From positions 4,843,501 through 4,907,500 of the forward strand of contig JAVTVX010000019.1 of assembly GCA_033439265.1 (NCBI GenBank): DNA of 64,000 nt, given 5' to 3'. This DNA comes from Dillenia suffruticosa. Lineage: Eukaryota > Streptophyta > Magnoliopsida > Dilleniales > Dilleniaceae. Shown piece by piece: positions 57,446 through 64,000 of this stretch. Below the pieces are notes generated by a model. It saw nothing but the letters and a program-made list of their open reading frames with translations. It did not search any database and was not told the origin of the DNA. Numbering within the stretch: the first letter of the stretch is position 1; each line of letters starts with the position of its first letter. A program made the translations under genes and the position numbers.

Positions 57446-59605
57446 ACCTCTGAAGAAAGTTGAGACAATTCTGAAATAGGAACAACCCAAAAACGTCACC
57501 GAGGTGAGAAGTTTTCTCGGATTGGTGGGTTACTACCGAAGATTTGTAGAGGGTTTTTCCAAGATTGCAGCTCTGTTGTTTGGCTTGACGCGGAAGCGAA
57601 TCAAGTTTAAATGGATAGATAAATGTGAGCAGAGTTTTCAAGAACTCAAAAGGAGACTCGCATTGGCTCCCATACTCACTCTTCCTACCACAGGTGATGA
57701 TTATATTGTTTACAGCGATACTAGTAAACAGGGGTTAAGATGCATCTTGATGCAAGGCGACAGAGTTATCTCCTACGTTTCTTGACAGTTAAAGAAGCAT
57801 GAGCTGAATTATCCTATTCATGATCTAGAACTTGCTGCTATTGTGTTTGCCTAAAAAATTTGGCGGCATTATTTGTATGGGGTTACTTGCAAAATCTTTA
57901 CCGATCACAGGAGTCTTTAATACTTGCTCACTCAAAAGGAACTCAATTTGAGACAAAGAAGATAGTTAGAGCTGATCAAAGATTATGACTTAGTGATTGA
58001 CTACCACCCTGGGAAAGCGAATGTCATAGCTGATACTTTAAGCCGCAAATCCTCATCTACGGCATCCTAAGGGAGTTCTTACCTCTCTTGTTTAGTTGGA
58101 CTTTGAGCACTTGGAGTCGAGTTGGCTAAAGATGATCAAGGTGCTTTATTAGCCAAGTTTGTGGTCAGACCCACGTTGTTGGATTGCATTCGGAAGCTTC
58201 AGGCTACCGATGATGAATTAAAGGGCATTGTTGAGAAAATCCAAAAAGGGGAAGGTGGTGAATTCCAGATTCCGGATGATGGAATTATATTGTATGGGAA
58301 ATGAATGTGTATTCCGAAAAATGAAGATCTCCGGAAGGCCATATTTGAAGAGGCGCATTCGTCGGCTTATGCTATGCATCCGGGGAGTACCAAAATGTAC
58401 CGAACCATCAAAAAATCATATTGGTGGTCTGGGATGAAGAGAAAGATAGTCAAATTTGTGGCGAGGTGTCTTATATGCCAACAGATCAAGGCCGAACATC
58501 AGAAACCTGGAGGAACACTTCAACCGCTACCAATTCCCGAATGGAAATGGGAACATATCACTATGGATTTCGTAGTGGGATTGCCACGTACTCCGAGTCG
58601 TCACGATGCTATATGAGTGATTGTAGACCGTTTTATTAAATCGGCTAACTTTTTACTGATTCAAAACACCTATCCTTGGAAAGATTGGCAAAGTTGTACA
58701 TTGATGAGACCGTAAGGCTTCACGGAGTACCGGTGTCTATTGTATCAGATCGTGATCCTCGATTTACTTCTAGATTCTGGCCAAAACTGTAAGAGTCCTT
58801 AGGGACTAAGTTGAAATTCAGCACTGCTTTCCATCCTTAAACTAATGGGCAATCCGAGCGTACAATTCAAACATTGGAAGACATACATAAGGCATGTGTC
58901 ATGGACTTTCAAGACAGTTGGGATAGGCACCTTCCATTGGTTGAATTTGCTTACAACAACAGTTACCAAGCTAGCATAGGGATGCCTCCCTATGAAACCC
59001 TTTATAGAAGGAAGTGTCATACCCCATTATGTTGGGACGAGGTTGGAGAGAGAAAGATTGAAAATGTTGAAATGATCGAAGCTACTAAAGAAAAAGTGAA
59101 GTTGATTTGGGAAAGAATGAAGGTAGCTTAAAATCGACAAAAGAGTTATGCCGACAAGAGAAGAAGGCCTTTGGAATTTGAAGAATGAGATATGGTATTT
59201 TTGAAGATATCTTCGTGGAAGGGCGTAATCCGTTTTCAGAAACGGGGAAAGCTAAATTCTCATTATATCGGTCCCTTCAGAATTCTTGAAAGGATTGGAC
59301 AAGTGGCATATCGGCTAGAATTATAGTCGAAGTTACAAAGAATCCATGATGTTTTTTATGTTTCCATATTGAAAAAGTATTTACCAGATCCCTTACACAT
59401 ATTGGAAGCACCTCCAGTAGAATTGGATGAGAATTTAAGTTTCAAGGTACAATCGACGAAAATCATTGATAAGCAGATCAAGCAGTTGGGGAATAAGCAG
59501 ATTCTTATGGTTAAGGTACTATGGAGAAACAATCAAGTCGAAAAACAGACTTGGGAAACTGAAGAATTAATGCGGAAACAATACCCGCAACTCTTTGATG
59601 TATAA
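57446..59605 (+). pseudogene. Gypsy pol fragment: RT end, RNase H, integrase, chromodomain
   Basis: RT end at 57504 (RSFLGLVGYYRRFVEGFSK). RNase H with YSDTSKQGL (57713) and YHPGKANVIADTLSRK (about 58000-58047). Integrase finger (HPGSTKMYRTI, CLICQQ at about 58377-58485), core with MDFVVGLPRTPSRHDAI (58562-58616), then frame changes, and DRHLPLVEFAYNNSYQASIG (58923-58982). The chromodomain at 59369-59605 ends VKVLWRNNQVEKQTWE ... YPQLFDV. Several stops and shifts make it non-functional. Confidence 0.9.
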
Positions 59606-59606
59606 T

Positions 59607-59681
59607 TGTATCTTACCCAAAACGCTGTGTTTTCTCTCCTCCCCTTTTTTCCCTAAATCGATTAGGGCTAATAGCCCTAAG

Positions 59682-59741
<60 letters not shown>

Positions 59742-60109
59742 TTTTGTTTCTCACTCTGATCCCTCTTTCTCTCCCGCACGCACGAACAGAGTCTCTCCCT
59801 TGTTCGCTCGCACGCGATAGCTTCTCTCTCCCTTGCTCGCTCACATGCGCTGCTTCGTGCGAGCACCACCCTTCTGCAACCTTTGCAGAAGCCCCAAGTG
59901 GCAGTAGCGAAAGGCATCTGAGAACCCAAGGCTGAGCTTGCACTCATCTCCTATGCAGGTAAGGGTGAAAGTTTTAAACTATAGTTCTAGGGTTTTGATT
60001 TCCATAGTGATTAGAATTAATCGCTGAACTTTGTTTCGATTTGTAAACATCGTAGGTCCCGAAATGGATTAAATGGCGCATGGACGTTAGGGTTACGAGC
60101 TACGAAAAC
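59607..60109 (+). repeat. 3' LTR of the + strand gypsy element, first part
   Basis: Begins two bases after the pol stop with a degenerate TGTA...; the usual polypurine tract is missing. Contains a palindrome (59662-59680), a long CT tract (about 59684-59740) and further sequence to 60109, where the - strand gypsy LTR starts. The rest should lie beyond the window. Confidence 0.75.
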
Positions 60110-62594
60110 TGTCACGCCCCGACCCGGGATCGTGAGCAGCCGCCCGTTACCCTGGATGCCGGCTGTATTTTTACAGAAAATCGGACAGAACCTCCCCATA
60201 TATCGGAGGTCTCCCATATTAAAATAAACCTGTTACCTGTCCAAAAGGGGCCATCCCGGCCTCAAAATGCATATATTATCCTCAACAACAAATCAGATCA
60301 TCATACTGCACAATCCAGGGCAACGCAAGGCTAACAAACAATTCTCCACAGTCCTAACCACAGACCTCTACTGCCATGCCCCCGTCAAAGGCATGGACAG
60401 CCGCCAGTCGCCCCTCCTGTGATTTAGAGGAGGCACCGAGCGATCCTAGAGGACAATTCTAAGACATGACACATTCCCAAATACAGACGCAACGAAAAAG
60501 AAATGCCTCAATGCAATGTCATGCAGTGACATGAGAGTTCCACAATTTAAATGTCCCTATTTATACAGTCATCCCAGAATCATAAAAATGGTCATCTATA
60601 GACCTCAGAATACAAATACATCACCAATACAAATTTTGCAGCGGAAATACACAATGACTCCTCAAGTCCAGGCCTGATCTCCCAAAGATACTGAGCGTCT
60701 TAAAAGCGACACTCCTTGTCAAATACTATCTCTGAAACAAAGGGAAATGAGGGGTGAGTACTCGGGAAAGAATACTCAGTGAGTGAGTGGGTCAATGCAA
60801 TCGTCAAATATGGAGTGTGAAACTGGAGTGTCAAAACATAAGTATATAAATCATATTTCAAATCATCATGCTTTTCATTTCAACAATATATCATTTCACG
60901 CATTTTCAAGTCAAATATGCATCCAAAGCACTGTCATTAAAATCATAGAGCTGCCAGCCAAAAATGTCCTGGCAGAGGTCTACCGCGACCTATGACAGGC
61001 GCACCGGGGGTGTTATATGCAAATTTCTTTAAAGTGCTCTCTACCCCAGCGTTGGCGACGAACCTCGTCCAGGTGCTAGACTAGGAGAGGATATCCAATC
61101 CAAATCCAAATCCTCCCCCTTTCGGGTTCAACCTGGCTAGTACCGTGTAGATAATCAAATCACGACAACTCGTGGGATACCCCAGGCCTAGGCATATCCG
61201 GACGCCACCAAAGCGCCTCTCACGGTGTCCTTCGTAGCTACGGAACAATACATATCAAAGCTCTCAAGGCCAAAACCAATATCATATCAAAATGTGCCGA
61301 AATCAGGTTCATAAACCAATGCAACATATAGCATAAAATGGCACATTATACATTTCAACCACATGAATGCATAATTTCATAATTCAATACAGTTTTTGGA
61401 CACTCCCAACGGTTCACAAAAGTCAATTTTAAAACCAGTCAAAACATTTCCAACATACGACAAATCATGCTCATTATCAAAATGTTGTAAAACAGGATTT
61501 ACATATTAAACAAAAGCATTGAAATAAATCCCACTCACAGTTTTGGGGAAGGTAGCGCACTCCCCAATGACACCAAAATACGCAAAACAAGGCGCCCCTC
61601 AATCGAGTCACCAAGAAAGCCAACCTAATCAAGTCATCACGATTTTCATCAATTTCTGACTATTTCAGGGTTTATCGTTTTTCTTAATTTCGTACGAACC
61701 CTAAATTCCTCAATTTATAAACAAATCAACTAATGCTACCTAATTTGACAAAGTTTATTCAAGGGTTGAAGAGATTTCATTTCTCTCACCTAGGATTCTT
61801 CGGATCTCGAATTTAGCTTTCGTTCGCCCGTTGGTTTGGTGTAAAACCTGAATGTTTCCAAATTTGAAACAATTGCGAACAATTTAAGTCCAATACTAAA
61901 GAATTTCGAAACCCAAGTGCGAAAATCGAAACTTAGAGTCATTTACCTTCGCATAGGCTCACGGACTGTCACGGGCCGTCGCGGGCCGTGGGCTGATGGG
62001 CTGGCGGGCCTGGTGGGCCTGCGGGCCGGACTAGGCCGCGTGCTGGACTGGGCCGCAGTGACTAGGGTCGCGCTCGCGAGCTGGATCGAGCACTCGCGCA
62101 GTGGGTCGCACGCTGGAGCGCTTGCGCTCGTGCTGGAGGTGCGCAGGGGCTCGTGCAGAGGCCTGCAGGTCGCTCGCTGCTCGCGCTGGCTCACGCGCTG
62201 CTCGCGCTGGCTCGCGCGCTGCTCGCGCTTAACTCACGCGCAGGCTGGGTTCGCGTGCTGAGCTCGCGCAGGGCTTGCGCTGCCGTGCACTCTGGCGCTG
62301 TCGCGCACGCTGGTGCGCTCGCTGTGGTGCAGCGCACGCTGGTGCGCTCACTGTGGTGCAGCGCTAGCGGTGGTGCAGCGATCGCGGTGGTGCAGCGATC
62401 GCGCTCGGCGGAGGACGGCAGCGGGAGAGAGAGGTGCGGCGGCGGGGGATTGGGAGAAGAGAGAAGAAAAAGAGAGAGAAGAGAGGGAGAGAGAGAGAAG
62501 AGAGGGGGAAAGAGAGAGAGGGAGAGAGAGAGGAGAAAATTGGGCTTTAAGCCCTAATTTTTTTTTTTTTTTTTTTTTTTAATTGGGTATTACA
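60110..62594 (-). repeat. 3' LTR (2485 bp) of the - strand gypsy element
   Basis: Ends are defined by TGTCACGCCCCG at 60110 and GGGTATTACA at 62594 on +. It contains a CpG-rich minisatellite block (about 61960-62420), a GA-rich tract (62420-62535) and a T run (62559-62580). Open frames through the GC-rich part are composition artefacts. Confidence 0.88.
61960..62420. repeat. CpG-rich minisatellite block inside the LTR
   Basis: Shows a 21-bp unit (CGCTGCTCGCGCTGGCTCACG, starts 62175, 62196, 62217), a 29-bp unit (starting CACGCTGGTGCGCTC) repeated around 62307-62364, and a 17-bp unit (GTGGTGCAGCGATCGCG) repeated near 62370-62403. Far richer in G+C than any other part of the window. Confidence 0.85.
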
Positions 62595-62620
62595 TTTTCT
62601 AACCCCCTAAAAACAAGTCT
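62595..62620 (-). other. Polypurine tract of the - strand gypsy element
   Basis: The - strand reads TTTTTAGGGGGTTAGAAAA just before the 3' LTR. Confidence 0.75.
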
Positions 62621-62642
62621 CGTCCTCGAGACTAAAAGAAAA

Positions 62643-64000
62643 CTATACAGAAAATAGATGGGAGTACTGTTTCCTCATGGCTTCCTCCGGCTCCCAGGTT
62701 TGTTCCTCGACCTGGTCGCTCTTCCACAAAACTCTAACAAGAGGAATCTCTTTGCTCCGTAGCTTTCTGACCTGTCGATCGAAAATAATCACGGGCTGGA
62801 CAGGTAAGCCCAAGTCCTCTCGCATTTCTATCGGCGGAGGCTCCAAAATGTGTGAAGGATCTGAGATGCACTTCCTCAACACTGATACATGTAAGACATC
62901 ATGGATCCGAGATAGTTCATCTGGCCGCTTTAGCCTGTATGCCCCGCTCCCAACCCTACTGAGGATACGGAACGGGCTAATGTACCTGGGGCTCAACTTG
63001 CCCCACTGCCGTTGTCGTACTAGTCCCCTCAAGGGGGAAATTCTCAAGAACACCATATCGCCCACCTCAAACTCTAAAGGTCGGCGTCTTCGATCCGCAT
63101 ATGTCCTCTATCTGTCTTGGGCGGCTTTCTTCCGCTCGCGGATCACTCTGACATTTTCTTTAGTCTCCTCGACTAGCCTAACAGTGGTAAGGCGTCTCTC
63201 GCCTATCTCATCCCAGCACAACGGGGTACGACACTTCATACCGTAAAGTGCCTCATAGGGTGGCATGCCGATGCTGGCCTGATAACTATTAGTATACGCA
63301 AACTCCACCAGCGGTGAATGCCTGTCCCAACTACCCCGAAAATCCATAACACAAACCCGAAGTAAATCCTCAAGCGTCTGAATGGTCCTCTCCGACTGAC
63401 CATCTGTCTGTGGGTGATATGCTGTACTAAAACTAGGCCGCGTGCCCAAAGCCTCTTGCATTCTGGGCTCAACACGCTTCTGCTATGATTAAGGAGAAAA
63501 TGTACGGACCCAATAAATTAATTAGCTATCACCCAAATGGCATCATACTGTGCCAAAGTCCGATGCAACTCTACTACAAAGTCTATCCTGACATACTCCC
63601 ACTCCCACCGAAGAATGGGAAAAAAAGGGCTGTGAAGTACCAGCTAAACGCTGGTGCTCGGCCTTTTACCTATTGGCGAGCTAAACATCTTGCCACAAAA
63701 TCCTCAATTTCTCGTTTCATGTTAGGTCATCAATAACTATCCCGAATAGTCCAATACATCTTGGTACTACCTGGATAAATGCTTAAGTTGAGGAGTGTGC
63801 CTCCTTAAGTATGGCCTTGCGGAAATCAATGTCAACTGAAATACAAATCCGTTCTCCAAACACTATCTATCCGTTCTCTCGGAAACTGAAGTCTCTGACA
63901 TGGTTGAACAAGGTCTGTCTGTCCTCATATCTGGCTAATGATGCTTCTTACACATCATTAACCATACTAACTCCTAAGGTACGGAGTCCCACCAATAAAG
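62643..64000 (-). pseudogene. Gypsy integrase and chromodomain, nearly open at the C-terminus
   Basis: From high to low coordinates: a finger region near 63800-63640 (GSTKMYWTIR, with stops and a damaged second Cys pair), a core start WEWEYVRIDFVVELHRTLAQ near 63605-63545, then a deletion joining it to the late core at 63461 (HPQTDGQSERTIQTLEDLL, VEFAYTNSYQASIG, PPYEALYGMKCRTPL). After a single TAG (63108-63110, likely from a Gln codon) the frame continues open to 62643 with VGDMVFLRISP, the connecting region, and a chromodomain (PLVRVLWKSDQVEEQTWEPE). The last 270 codons have only this one stop, so the element is relatively young. Confidence 0.9.

Larger units (their letters stand above)
56621..60109 (+). 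mobile_element. Ty3/gypsy chromodomain element with large internal deletion
   Basis: The 5' LTR (56621-56905) starts TGTAATACC and is truncated. Next come a gag piece, then after a deletion the end of RT, RNase H, integrase, chromodomain, and the start of the 3' LTR (from about 59607). The 3' LTR is interrupted at 60110 by another element. Primer site, protease and most of RT are absent. Motifs match the Tekay/Del-like chromovirus group by eye. Confidence 0.88.
60110..64000 (-). mobile_element. Ty3/gypsy chromodomain element, 3' part, runs off the window
   Basis: The - strand shows integrase, chromodomain, polypurine tract and a long 3' LTR (62594 down to 60110). The LTR starts TGTAATACCC and ends GGGGCGTGACA, ends typical of Tekay/Del-like plant elements. 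It sits inside the 3' LTR of the + strand gypsy element. The 5' half and 5' LTR lie beyond 64000, so the target duplication cannot be tested. Confidence 0.9.

Noticed and set aside
61917..62582. Several long frames in the GC-rich LTR block
   Set aside because: Stop codons are rare in GC-rich minisatellites; the region is inside an LTR and the sequence is repetitive.

Overview
This window is nuclear DNA of a flowering plant, most likely a eudicot. The evidence is an intron-containing mitochondrial ADP/ATP carrier gene with the plant-type N-terminal extension, an AP2/ERF repressor gene with a C-terminal EAR motif, AT-rich intergenic DNA with many microsatellites, and a load of Ty1/copia and Ty3/gypsy LTR retrotransposons. 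The species cannot be named from sequence alone. Only two genes look intact: the ADP/ATP carrier (6007-7922, + strand, three coding exons) and the ERF repressor (13354-13926, - strand). Nearly everything else is retroelement sequence, decayed gene copies or AT-rich spacer.

Layout: 1-3304 holds the 5' part of a decayed copia element on the - strand (LTR 2931-3304). At 3305-8330 lie spacer and then the ADP/ATP carrier with its leader intron. At 9153-11066 is a partial duplicate of the carrier's leader region and first codons, with its start codon lost and a patchwork of short carrier-derived pieces after its breakpoint. A solo copia LTR (11603-12111) follows, then the ERF gene. A complete but dead copia element of the solo LTR's family occupies 16713-24031, with its 5-bp target duplication preserved.

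26009-45560 is a nested stack. A tandemly repeated host sequence that carries a strong hairpin received a copia element (- strand, LTRs 27105-27609 and 44678-45203, flanked by TCTTA/TCTCA). That element was later split by an Athila-like element without pol (31812-37795, + strand, target duplication ATCTA) and by a chromodomain gypsy element (39029-44392, - strand).

45561-56620 contains two diverged, broken copies (about 47690-49790 and 54318-56290) of one gene family that resembles the plant 'putative gypsy type transposon' proteins. Between them are a short tandem repeat, a direct repeat pair and a foldback structure. 56621-64000 holds two related chromodomain gypsy elements: one on + with most of its protease and reverse transcriptase region deleted, whose 3' LTR is interrupted by the other, on -, which runs off the window end.

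The two intact genes have unrelated roles: nucleotide exchange across the inner mitochondrial membrane, and transcriptional repression. I see no operon-like or pathway linkage and no convincing new molecular system. The most informative observations are the nested insertion history, the hairpin conserved in both copies of the host repeat, the partial carrier duplication, the palindromic TATA region in the Athila-like LTRs, and the paired broken genes that share an intron position.
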